A stretch of DNA of 64,000 nucleotides, taken from Marisa cornuarietis (taxonomy: Eukaryota; Mollusca; Gastropoda; Architaenioglossa; Ampullariidae). The notes under the pieces are model-generated. The model saw only the letters and a program-made list of their open reading frames with translations. It was not told where the DNA came from and did no database searches. Positions 13,144 through 25,400 of this stretch are shown piece after piece. The stretch lies in assembly GCA_004794655.1 (NCBI GenBank), contig SMMW01000559.1:2542001-2606000 (forward strand), read 5' to 3'. Each line of letters begins with the position of its first letter. Within the stretch, counting starts at the first letter, position 1. The translations under genes and the position numbers were made by a program.

Positions 13144-15701
13144 ATGCCAGCAAGTGACAGAGCACGTGGCAAATAGTATGGTCCGGTAAGGCGCAAGGTG
13201 CCTGTCGATTTGTTCATCATTGTCTACCCGCATCTATCAACACGCAGACCCGTCAGCTTCCGTTGGCTCTCTGCATGTCATTATCCATCAGAAGGCCCTC
13301 GTGTCATTTCAGGCTCCGTCAGTGTCCTTGCATGGCCATCGCCGGGCCATAGAGCTACAGCTACAGCTCTACTTCTTCAGCGAGAGCGAAAGGAGCTGTT
13401 TACGTCTTCGTCAGCGACGTGTCAGAATCTGAACAACTCATCCTTGTCTGTCGAGCTTTGATGCACACGACTGATTGTTATGGGAGTCACCTGCTGAGAC
13501 GTCACCCAAGTATGCTGGACACGATACTACAATGATAAACCCCCATAACATCTCTTCACATCCTCTTCTAATCACTCCTTCTGTCGCTGTCGGTCATTTT
13601 ATCGCCATTCATCTGCCAAATATAGTGCTACCCGGAAGCATACTGGACGAAGGACAAGTTTGATATGAATTCGCCGGACAATGCAGTGAGGGAGAACCGA
13701 AGACATTTGGACACAGGCGCTCGTGAACTGATGATTCAAAAGTCAGATAATTGAATTATTTGATTTACGTTTTGCCAGACGGTACTACAGTACTGCACTG
13801 ACTTAAGTAAGGTAAATAATTTTAATGTATACATTGTCCGTGTGACTAAACACAAAGGCTTCCCTTCCTTCACCAAAAAATTTAAAAATAAAACTCCAAC
13901 AAACCCCATTCCCAAAAATAAATTCAAATAAAAAAACGACACAAAAAGGAATTCTGTTTCTTGGGGGAGATAACCTGTAACGGTGGACAGCTGTCTCCTG
14001 GTTCTGCAACCATCGAAACGTTTAGGTGCGTGAGAAACTATTGGAAGAAAACTACGAGGACAATGTCAAAATCACAGCAAGAATTACTGACTTTCCCATC
14101 CAACAAGTCTTTAACTGATTCACTAATTCTCGTGCCTATCGGACAGGGAACAATGACCGTTCGAAACAAAGACTTAGAAATACAATAAAATTGATATACA
14201 AATAAACCAGTTGTACCCTAATGAAAGAATAGCACTTCCATATCTTTTAGTGGTTAAAAGAGCTGACAATAGCTACTACCTGCAGTGTGGGAAGAAGAAA
14301 TGAATGTACCCGTGCACACACAATACACCTGCTCAGGGTCCATAACGAAGTGAGCATACCTCCAATGCTGCCATGATTGCTTTTATTTCACTCTTTCGGC
14401 GTTCATTTTGTGGACGGCATGTCATGCAGCAAACTCGAGCAAACAGTCTATTCTGTCTGCAGATGCAATCCCAAAAAGAACAGAGATTGTGTTTTGCCAA
14501 ACTTTTTCTCGTCCCTTTGTGTAGCGCTTCTATACAGTCGCTGAAATGACTTCGGTTGAGAGGTTGAAAATGAATGGCGGCTGGTCCTTATTTAATTGCC
14601 TTGCACAATGTTCTTAAAATATTCATTTACATGTTCGCGCGGCAGGAAGTCTTGTAAAGAGTTCAACGGCGAAGCGCCATTTTCACCAGTGTTGTCGGCC
14701 GTTGATGTTTTATAAGACAAAGGGGAGAAAACCCACCTGAAAGCAGCCACCATTGGTACTTGTTGCAGGACGAGGGGCAGATCGACAAGCACATGATTGT
14801 TGTCGACAAAATGTTCGATGCATCATAGAGGCTCTTCGACAATAGGAATCGTTAAAAGGTGGAGAAAGGGGGAAGTCTCGTAAATCGACTTATTTCTCGT
14901 TTTGTTTTGTGTTCGGTGCTATTTGCTCGTGCGTACATGTCCTGGAGCAACTCCCAACAACTGTCAACAAACACTACCAACTATGACAGCTGACACACAA
15001 ACAGGAATAATTTCACTGTTTCAGCTCGATCTCTTTGTTCTATTAAACTACGGCGGTGCCTCGTTCGACTATCCGAATGTTACTAATTAAAAAGTTCTCA
15101 TATAAGAAACTAATAAACTGAAGGAAAAGTGTAATAACAAAGTACAAAGAACAGTTGGGGGAAAAGGTAATAACAAAATAAACGTTAACTAAACACAGCA
15201 GCAACTGTTGATACAAAAGAAAGAAGGCAAGTAATAAACAAGGAAAGAAAGAAAGAACGTGCAGATAGAAAGAAAGAAGAGGGCACAATTAGTCTCAAAT
15301 GAGGTGGCTTCATTCAATATAAGAAACTGATCCGAGAGAAAAATTGTCCGTTGAACATGAGCAGTTCTCTTCCTGCGTTTTGCAAAAAGGTCAAGATCTT
15401 GTTTCATGGGATTTCACAAAAGCACACTAACAACACTTCATTAGCATATGCTAAAAAAAAATTACATTGCTTGTGGACTTTAGTAATGTCACTAGTTAAT
15501 ATTAAGGTCAGTTCAAGCGTTATTTTCTAAATTTAAAACAACCTGTAAAAATTTACTACGCATTTCGTAACAGGTAATATTCTGTCGATGTGTAACTCAG
15601 ATTATCTTTTCATAGAGAGAATCAGGCTCAACGTATTTTAATGTCCATTCATAAATTGCTTATAGATTTGAGAGAATATGTGTAAGAAAGAAGTGTGCTC
15701 T

Positions 15702-16190
15702 TGTCATGAACCAGCTGGTCCAAGGCCAAAGCAAAATGGTCGAGTTCTAAATTTAATTAAAGAAGGACCGAGATTGCCCTTCGGCAATACTAAGCAGTCG
15801 AGTGGACAATAGGGCTAAGGGTGTTTTTACAACCAGTGGTCTGCTCCTGGTCAGTAGGGCCTTTGAACTAGCTGGTTATGTTAGGGAGGCCACCGAGTAT
15901 CGCCTAGGGGGTAGATCGCTAATTGAAAACCCAGCGCACTTAGCCGAGACAATAGTCTTCAGGGAGACGTAAGGCCAAATGCAGAATCACTATTTTCCCT
16001 GTTCCCGTTACTTGGTGCCTTTTGTTGTTTTCTATCTTTGTTTTCTGTTTGTCGTCAGTACTGTCATTTATTCTTCCGTCCCTCGTGTTCTATCCATTTA
16101 GTCCATGTCTCTTCCCCGTTTTCAGCGCTAAGAATATGCTCTGTATGAGTGTGAATATGCACCATAAAAATCTTCATTATTAAATGACAG
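15702..16190 (+). mobile_element. possible LTR-derived fragment
   Basis: It starts TGTCATGAACCAGCTGGTCC and continues with AAGGCCAAAGCAA, resembling the start of the solo LTR at 58603 (TGTCATGAACCAGCCGGGTTC, then AAGGCCAGAACAA). After about 80 bp similarity fades. No matching 3' end or target-site duplication was found, so the right boundary is arbitrary. Confidence 0.4.
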
Positions 16191-16289
16191 GCAAAGACAA
16201 GTTGTCATTCTTGAGAACAGGCACGAAACGCAGAAGGTCTTTTTTCAAAACTGTACAAGGGGAGACTCTGTCGTGTGCTCGTCTTGAAT

Positions 16290-16510
16290 AGGAAGCAGAA
16301 GGTCTCTGGTTCTAGGCCCATTCATGCCTGCAGCTGGGAAACTCTCCCTGCGCACCCAGCAGAAATGGGTACCTGTTAGCAGGGGAGATAAAGGCAGCGG
16401 AAGGAAAACTGAGCTGCGCCGTTAGTATGCTGTGCCCTAGACACGGTGGGCCACTAACATTCACTTTACCTACTGCCAGTAGGGCTCCGTGTCCCTTTAC
16501 CTTCACTGTT
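16290..16510 (+). mobile_element. SINE-like element (family 1 relative)
   Basis: Has a B-box-like GGTTCTAGGCC near 16309 and then the motif AAATGGGTACCTGTTAGCAG with GGGGAGATAAAGGCAGCGG. The same central motif recurs in the SINE at 54548-54826 (minus strand, AAATGGGTACCTGACT ... GGTAAGGCAGCGAGG). The A box is poor. Boundaries are approximate. Confidence 0.5.
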
Positions 16511-17938
16511 TAAGATCATTTAGCTTCTGATCAGAGAGTAACGTAGCGTAGTCAGTCATTGTTACATGATTTCGTCAAGGATAAGTCAGTGCACTGTGAT
16601 TGACTGGCTCGTTATCAGTATTCTACTTCCGGTTCACTGTTGGACACTTCACGGGAGCAGAATTATAAAGAGTGTTGGACAATGCTATCAACGGCACGTA
16701 TCTCGGTAGTTTCTTTTCTTGCAAGAATATGGTTTGTGCTCTGTAATGGATGGTTTCCAACTTAAGTCCCTCTGAAATCAGATGTCGTGCACAGACGTTA
16801 TTGTTTGTATACGGGAAGTAAACACTCGGTTCATGGGAAGTAAAGATTAAGTTCATGGGAAATTATTGATTCGGTGCGCAGGCGAAACGTCGCTGCCTGC
16901 AAACAAGAAACCGGTGCATTGAAACTGCAGGTGAGATGGAGAGAGGTGAAACGCAAAAGTGAACTTCCACGAAGTTAAAAAAAAAGAAGAAAAAGGTGGG
17001 GTAGGGGCTTGTGGAGGGAAAGACGGAAAGACAATGTTGTCTCTTGTTACTTTTTCTTCTCTTGGAGTATTTCGTCCAGCGCATTTACCTGTAAATCCCC
17101 ATCTTCTTCAACAAAAAACACCTTAGATAAGGCATAACAAAACAAATACCAATGCAAATGCTTTGCAGCTGTTTTGACACATTGGTCCAGCTCGTTCATT
17201 TGTAATCCGAAAAGACGATATAAGGATTACAAGAAATAATAAGTAATTCATATCATGTTGATCACCATAGAAATATGGTTTTTATGTTATATGACATTGA
17301 AGGTGCTTGTAATGACAATTTGTTTGGAGAGAGAGTCGACAATCTGGAAGAATAGCGTGTCTGTAAATGCACAGTGTTTTTCACACCATCTTGTGTATCT
17401 CCTTGGCTTGTAGCGACGAAGCAGTGGCACAGCAGAAAGAGAAATATAGGAGATTCATTTCATAGATTCAAATCTAGTTTAACTGCTATTAAATGTCATG
17501 AACTTCTAGATTATTCTCCTCTCTGACGCTGTTGAAACTAAGCATGTGTGCGTGTGCGCACGCGCGTGCGTGCGATCTCTCGTTCTTTCAATTTATATCA
17601 CTCATTGTTTCTCTCTGATTCCTACTGCGTATGTGTGTATGTCTCTCTCTGTGTGAGTGCGTGCGTGCGTGGGCACGTGGGGTGGAGGGATGGATGCCTC
17701 TCTCTCTTTCACTAACATAGTTTCGCTCTCTCCCCGTCAGTCCTCTATTGTGCTGATGTCTGCTGATATAATTATTGTTTTACTAAGTCGGCGAAATGAA
17801 CCTGGGGTGAGTGACAGATTTTTCCCTAAGATTGTTGACAATATGAGCAACGAAGGCCATCCACGTCCCTGGCCCCGTTGCCCGTGCACAGCGTGGCCCG
17901 AGAGCGTTTGCTGAAAATCAATCAATTGTGTACCTGTC
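16511..17938. other. gene-free stretch upstream of the unc-4 promoter
   Basis: No gene is recognised. There are short GT/GC alternating tracts near 17544-17572 and 17655-17680, and CT-rich runs near 17580-17710. I see nothing else. Confidence 0.5.
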
Positions 17939-17959
17939 ACCGCGCGAGATCCTTCTAGC

Positions 17960-18060
17960 CGCCCCGCGCTGGGCGGGGCTTAACGTTGATTGCCGCTTCT
18001 TTAAACGGCGATTGGACGCTCGCCATTGGCGCGGAGCTGCTGTGGGCGGGGCGTCAAGGT
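17960..18060 (+). promoter_or_regulatory. unc-4: GC-box/CCAAT-box cluster, likely unc-4 promoter
   Basis: Two GC boxes (GGGCGGGGC at about 17971-17979 and 18044-18052) bracket two inverted CCAAT boxes (ATTGG at 18011-18015 and 18025-18029). No TATA box is visible. The cluster is about 0.5 kb upstream of the start codon, in a CpG-containing island against AT-rich flanks, as expected for a TATA-less developmental promoter. The transcription start cannot be placed from the sequence. Confidence 0.55.
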
Positions 18061-18568
18061 GCACTGTTAAAGCACTGAGAGGAGACAAGGGGAGGGCCTG
18101 TGTCCGGGAAACAGTATCGCACTTAACTGCACCTCCGTCGCTCGTCTGATGTCACGCGGAGTGGCGTCAACCACCGAGGAGCACAAACTTGTAACGGTCA
18201 CACTTTTAGCGTCGTATTTCTCGGTCTTGCAGAGCCGATAACTTCAGCGCAAGCAGGACTAGCAAGTTTTCAAGGCTGTCTCCAGGGCAGCTTAATGTAA
18301 AAGGAAAACAGATCGAGTCTTGGTAACAGGCCTACAAAGAAATTAGGCGATTACTGCTCAAACCTAACTGAGATTCTTGTTGGACATTTTGTCGACATGT
18401 GGTATGTCCTGAGATGCAGTTCTTGCCAAGAAAAACCACGCTGACATTTACTACAGCCAAGTTTTCCGAGCAGAAACAGACGACACCCTTTGTGAGGTCC
18501 TTTCTGCTGTAGCCAAAGGCCTCCATTGTTGTTGTCTTTTTCTTTTCTTTTTTTTTAAAGCCTACACT

Positions 18569-18932
18569 ATGAACATCCTGGCCACTGCCTACCCCAGTTC
18601 GTACCCCGGGTACGCAACTTTCGCCACGTTCACCCACTTCTCCAACACCCTCGCCGCTGGCTTTCCCACCTTCCACACACCTGTGGAAGAGCAGGTGTCG
18701 GCCTTGGATTGCTCTTTGCGCCCGTCGCGCTTCCAGGATCACCAACATCAACATCCGCATCACCTTCACCACCAGAATCACCGTCATCATCACTTCAGTG
18801 ACGTCTCCTTCTCTGTCGACCGCATCCTCGCAACAGGCGTTGACAACTCTTCCGCCGCCGCCTCCCCCTCTGATGACGTCACTGACGACTCATCCATAGG
18901 AGTAGGCGTGGAGGGTGGCAGAAGTGGTAAAG
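18569..18932 (+). CDS. unc-4: unc-4 coding exon 1
   Basis: Encodes residues 1-121 and the first base of codon 122. The start ATG opens [19 protein letters not shown] histidine-rich run (residues 57-75, including [14 protein letters not shown]) precedes an eh1-like repressor motif FSVDRIL at 81-87, which matches the position of an N-terminal eh1 motif in vertebrate UNCX. The donor AAG|GTGAGA at 18932/18933 leaves phase 1 and restores an Ala codon with exon 2. A competing donor at 18927 (GTG|GTAAAG) would break the frame. A strong pyrimidine tract ending TTTTAAAG at 18560 directly precedes the ATG, so the exon may begin at 18561 after a 5' UTR intron. Confidence 0.88.
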
Positions 18933-21088
18933 GTGAGAATAGAGAAGATTCTTTTTTCTTTAAATGGCCTGTGAAGTTTATCCAATTATTTCAGTCGTAA
19001 CGATCCAAGAATATTGATAGCGGTTATTTTCTTAACACCTTTTTTCTTCGAAGTGATTTCAGTTATTATTTCATAAGCTGGAAGCAATTTACTATTAACA
19101 GACATAATCGTATAATCCAAATATTTCAAAATAAGTTAATACAAACATAAACTCTGCCTCAAATTGCATTGGGAACCATTACATTGGATGAAAATGAGTG
19201 GGTAATAGATTTAAACGTGTGACTCGTTTTTTTTCCGTTGGTCATAAATGTGGAAAAAATTATGTAATTTAATATTTGTGCGTGTGATCGTCGGTATATA
19301 AATATCGTGTTGTGTGTGATTCACAATAGGCAGAAAGAGTTTTCGAGTATTTTATTTAAATAAGTGGTCTTACAAACAAAATTGCAAATGGTGAGTTAGT
19401 AAAGAAAGCAAGAAAGAATTGAAGGAAGGAAGGAGGAAAAAAAGGTAAACAGTACCTTTTGTTTTACTTAAAGCAAACGAGATCCTTCTTCTTTATGTTT
19501 GACCACCTGCAGACGTGACCATGGCGCAGTACTATTTGTCTCTCACCCGTAACTTTGCAGCTTGTGTAGTGTCGAATTATATTCTGCCCGCACACGCAGG
19601 GAACAGATGCGCTGTCTCGCTGGCTATTGCTAACATCTCTATCAGTCAGCTAAAATTCTTATAAAGCAGTGACATTTTAACTGAGTGCTAGCCCGCTTGC
19701 AGCCAGCTAACACGACTTTGTACCCGACTCCTGGAAAGTTCGACTAAGGTTACAGTATGCAGGAATATCACAGCATCGAGTTAGTTGTCATCAGCAAAGA
19801 CTCTTCCTCATTTTGCTAAGTTTGCCGCCTACCACCTCATCTGATGTATAATATCTAATGCCATGTCTAATGTCCAGCATTGTGCTCTAACTACACATCT
19901 CAACGCATCAAATAACTTCAAATCACGATCTCCTGTCTACGCACAAAAGCTGTCTACTTGCTACAGACTAGTGTAAAAAATAGTTGCCTAGGTTACTTGA
20001 TTATACCAAGATTGTAGTGAGACTAGATTTTGTGGCCAAGGTGTCGCTCAAATCGCTAAGAGGATCGTAACCATAGATGACCCCACGACTTAAATGCTTA
20101 GGTGACAAGTGTAATGCTTGCCTATATTGAGGCACTGAGGCACTCATGCCATTCCTGGTTCACTGTTGGACATATTGATCATAGGTTGTAGTCACTAGTC
20201 ACTAGTATCACGCACTTGATTTCCGAGCGGAAGGACGAGCGCTTGACCCTCACTTGGACCGATGCGAAAAAACTCACTCTTTATATGCATCATGGGACAG
20301 GTACCTGATATTTAAGGGAAACTTAAAGGCAGTGGAGAGAGAGAGAGAGAGAGTTGGAATCCCCTTTGCACAAGCTGGGCACGATCAACCACTCACATTT
20401 TACAGTTCTTATAGCCAATAGGATATACCAGGACCTTTACCTATGATGGTTAACACGTACTTGATGATTTGGATGATTTATATATATTTTTAAGATTTTA
20501 TATTTATATTCAAGTGGATTATTGATATGTATGTGTGTATTATACATTTTTTGTTGCATGGGGTTTAAGGTGTGGCATGTGATAGATGTCAAAATAATGT
20601 TCTACGGCATTCGGTGCTTATCTACAAAATTTGAACCAGAGGTATAGGCCGTTTCATAAAGTGAAAAGATTATATTCAATTTCAAGTACAAAACGAAAAG
20701 TTGTATTTCTATACGACGTAGAATATTGGAATGAATGCAGCAGTGTTGACAATATGATGGCAAAGGCACCAGTGGCGTTGAACGGGGAAAACAATTTATT
20801 TTCATGTATCTTTTGCTTTTTTTTTTTTTGCTACACGTGTTCAAGGTATTTCATATTCTTTTTGTAAAGTTTAGTGATTCAGCTTTGAGAACTAGTATTT
20901 CAGCCAGAAGTTTCACACTAACAGAATGCTTGACATGTTCTGATCGCAAAATGTGATATAGAAAAACATTCAACTCAAAGAGGAAACAAGTTTTACTTGA
21001 ATATGTGCCAAGACTACTCTTCCATTTCCATGCTAAACCTGTCATTCCTAGTTACCTGAAACGCATGTCTTTCACATAAACACCCACA

Positions 21089-21156
<68 letters not shown>

Positions 21157-22402
21157 TGCGCAATTACGTGTGTAGAGTAACATGAAGGTGGGAGAACGAG
21201 AGGCAAAAAGAAAGAAAGAAAGGGGAAGGTAGAAAAGAGAGATGGAAGAAAAAGGATTAACAGTAGCTGCAAGTGTTAGACCATGTCAGAGAATACATCT
21301 CTAGAACAGTAGCTGCAAATGCTAGATCATGGCAGGGAATGCATCTCTGTAAAAATGATGCAGTGAGCGATGCAGGGTGAGAACCTGCACAACCCAAGTC
21401 TTAAATCACGCCGCTGCCAGGCGCGCCGGACACGCCATCGTGCGCTGACGTCGCAAGCCGCGCGTGCGAATGAACAGCGCCAAGATGCTGCCGGCCGTCA
21501 CGGCGCTCACAGATTGACTCGTCTAGATAAGCTGCCATCTCACGTCTGCTGAAAGAAAGAAAGAAAGAAAAAAAGAAAGAAAGATGTAACCGCCATTAAA
21601 CTTTTAAAAAAATGCGTTTTAGTCCTAAAGGTTCAGGAATTATTTTATTACTTATTTTGGAACAATCAGCACTCAGCAGTCGTTAATGTTATTGTTTACT
21701 CGTTCATAAATTATTAATAAGTGATAAAATATTGTAACCTGAAGTAAGTTTTTTTATATATGTATCTATGCGTGTATCTATCAATGTATCTATGTAGGTA
21801 CTTGTATTGCTAATATTCTGGATACGGAGGAATACCTTAGCTGTCCTGTCCTTTGAGCCCTGCAGGGTGCAAGCAGGTCAGGTCAGAGGTGAATGATGAG
21901 AGTGAGTAGGAAAAGAAAGGCGTTGGGGGTATAGTTTTCGCTTCGCGCTGCACGTGGTGCACAATGCACTTCTGAATATTATTGTTCTCAATAGAAAAAA
22001 CGGCAAATGAATGTGCAAAGGAGAGATGAAATGCAAATGTGGTAAAAGATCTGGGTTCTGCACTACATGAGCAAGTGCTCCTCCCCTTGTGTGTGTTACC
22101 CCGAACGGAAGATGGAGGCATGGAGGGCTTCTCAATCAAAGGAACTCATCTGTCCTTTCTGTCGGAGTTCTAGAAATAATAGTCTCAAAGGTTCGTGGAG
22201 GGTTCACAGCCCGGCGTTGCTGCACTTTGTCTTACAGGACGCAGCTCTGAGAGGTCAAACATATTATTGTTGAGCTGAGGTTCTGCCTAACATGGCCTAA
22301 AGAGATTGGCAAGTGCATGATCCTTTCGTGAAGACTTATAGGACAGGCGGGAAAAGAGCTGTGTGTGTGTGCGTGCGTGCGTGCGTGCGTTTGTGTCTGC
22401 GC

Positions 22403-22436
<34 letters not shown>

Positions 22437-25400
22437 TAGTTTATGTAGGCCATTTGGGTTCAAATTAGCTACAGTCATTAAAGACGTTGACAGTGGAACT
22501 GTACAAGCGTCCAAACGAACATAAATAAATCTTACGCTGCAAAACTGAACAAATATTTACAATCTTATTTTAAGGCTTTTACTTATGTATATAGTGACGT
22601 TAAAGATAGAGTGCCCGTAGGTCTTACACAGAAGATAAACCTTTAGGAATCGGAAAAAGCTCGGGATATATTTGCGACGTCAAGTGGAGTATTACTAAGG
22701 GTGTGTCTTCGACATGGTGACCATGACACTGCTCGCGTTTCAGGTTTACATAATGTTTCTTAAAATGCAAAATACCATGAAGTGGTAACCGGTTACACCT
22801 CAGTGGTGTGTTAAGTGGGTTAAGACTGACGCTCCAATTAACTCAGGATAGTAATCGCAGTATACAGGAAATCAGGGTAATAAATCGTGACAGTTTTGAC
22901 GAAACACTCGTTTAGTATTTCGTTGTGGCGAAAAGGGTTGCCAACTGCCTGTGTTTCCCACACATAACCAAAACCATAACCACCCAATACAATTCGAACT
23001 TAGGAAACCCAGCTAGATGTACCCGCCTTGTCGTGTGATAGTTATGTTGTTTTGGTTATCTTACATATCTATAATCAGGTTGAGTGAATGACATGGTCTA
23101 GTGTTTGACCACAAATACAACTAACTTACAGTGGGTAATGAGCCGCATTCACCAAAGCTACATCATCATTTCCATCTCTTCCAACATTTGAAACTTAGTT
23201 ACAGAGTTATGTGCACCCTTTTTCATTTCCTCATATCGCTTCACTTCCTAGGTCTCTGATCCACAAAGAAGCATTGGCTTTACTGTTGTGGCGAATATTC
23301 TGAACATTGTTTCTACTGGGACATTTGTGAACCTGAAAAAACTTTCTTAGTTTCCGCAAGCGCTTTCCGTGTTTTTCCATACACCTAGCCGAATTCATGT
23401 GAAAATAACACCTGAGCAACTGTTTAGGTTCTATAGGTATTAGGTACAGATATTTGGCTCTACCAAAATCTTAGTATCTTTTCACATCCCTCATTTAAAA
23501 AAAACTTTTACTTTTACTTTATCCACTTTGACCATGAAGCCCCACTTGTTACTAAGTGCTTCTAGAAAATTGATTTTGTTCTGAAGGTCACCAGGTAAGT
23601 CAGCAACCATAGTAATATCATCTGTTTACACTAGAAGAACATCTACAACAATTGCTCTACATTGTGATAATTCTGAGAGAGAGAGAGAGAGAGAGTGTTC
23701 TCTGCGTCCAGACATGTGATGCAGCTTACAGTATAACTGTTTGATAAAGGTGTGCTCGATAAGGTAATATTTCCTGTATGTGGTATCTGTGAAAAGTAAA
23801 AAATAATTCCTGCAATTTCTTTATCGGTACGAGTCCGTGATTTGGACAAAGTTTTACACAAGATGGAGTAGGCAAATTTATTGTCACAGGATTTTCAGTG
23901 CTATAAGGCAAGGTCCGTGTTGAAAAACCAAAAGGCTTCTTAATTTTGTCTGACAGCACGGTCACAAACCCAGAATTCTGATTTCATGCCTCTCGTTACA
24001 ATCCTGTCTCCTTGGTTGGCGAGCAGTAAACAGTAAAAGGATCTTCGTATGACTCGACTAACACATTCCGGCACTCGCCATCTGGAATGTGAATTTATTA
24101 TTGCAGCCGATGTGAATACTAGATGTCTGCACGTTCTTGCCCCAAGGCCACCTCGCTCTCCCCCCCTCCCAAACACACCGTTCCCTCAAAGTAGATTGAT
24201 CTGCATGCAAAGGAGTTTGTAATGTGCTGTATATTTCAAAATAATAACAATTTAAAGGGACGTAAGATAACACTAATAAGTTCACAGCATATTATTTTCT
24301 CCATCCAGAACTGTGATGTTTCTTTTGCGTAAAGCTTGTTTAACATAAAAAAAATATTATTTCAGCATTTCCTTCCCTGTTGTCTGCATGGCTGCTCACG
24401 TTTCGTCTGTCTGTATGTCTATCTGATTATTTTTATCCCCCTCCCTTTCTCCAGTTTACGAACAGACGCTAACAACATACACACACTGCGGAAAATAAGG
24501 GACAGTAGATATTCTAGACATTGACAGAGGTACAAGCGGACTCGAAAATAAGGCTGACACAGCCAGATGTTAGAATATGCATCAGAAAATTAAACTGAAG
24601 TGTTCTCTAGACTTAAATGTGTTTGCCATGTCCGATTAAAAAAATGAAGGCATCATGGCTTTTTTAAGACTTCAAAGCTGTTGAGCAGAGTTAAACCTGC
24701 CAAAGGATTCAGAATACGGTGGAACATTTGTCAGAGGTTTCCTACATACAATGTGAAACAGCGCAGGCTAGAACCACTGTTAGAAAATAATTTGCCTAAA
24801 ACATTGAATACAAAAGCTAAAAAAATTCACGTTCAGTAAAAGAAGCATTTTATTCATTCAGTGAAGGTAAAGCACATCTCCTAGCATTTATATATATATA
24901 TACTGGTTGGAAGATGATGTGTTAGAGACCCGACTTTTTTCGGGGCCAGCTTTCTTGTGAGGGCAGTGTCCCTCTCCAATCCTTTTCGATGTTTTCCCTT
25001 TTCCCAACCCTCTATGGAAGCAGGTACCCATTCCCAATCGGTCGACTTGGGGAAACTTTGTGCGCGACACAGGCATCGAACCAAGGCGCCACCGGGTTCG
25101 AACACCACTGCTTTAACCACTCGGCTTCCTCTTATTCGGTATATTCTATCTGAAAAGTGTAGCGTCTGTCTGTAAGTGAATGTAACGCGCATGGCTAAAA
25201 TACCTTTGGAAAAAAAAACCCAAAGCAACACCTCGGGACAATTTTACGTGCAGTTTGCAGGTAAACCTGTGCCGGAGGCACACTCACTAAACTGATTTAT
25301 TCACTAAATATTCTTGATATAGGCGGCAGGGTGCGCCCCGCTGAATATTAATTAAATGACAACATCATTGCTGTCCTCTTGTGATGCTGATGAATGGTCC

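Larger units (their letters stand above)
10740..15700. other. gene-free stretch with microsatellites
   Basis: No gene is recognised. Contains (AAAG)n near 11183-11210, the compound trinucleotide array at 12081-12241, (CT)n(CA)n at 13061-13138 and otherwise unique sequence. Several 60-140 codon open frames exist but none has a domain, a splice context or a conserved motif. Confidence 0.55.

Noticed and set aside
15441..15454. Perfect palindrome TTAGCATATGCTAA
   Set aside because: A single 14-bp palindrome in AT-rich DNA is expected by chance at this window size; no second copy seen.
18332..18793. 153-codon minus-strand frame opposite unc-4 exon 1
   Set aside because: Shadow of the GC-rich coding exon and its 5' flank; no domain.
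25060..25120. tRNA gene-like A and B boxes on the minus strand
   Set aside because: Stems do not close into a tRNA; it is the head of a SINE with further copies in the window.
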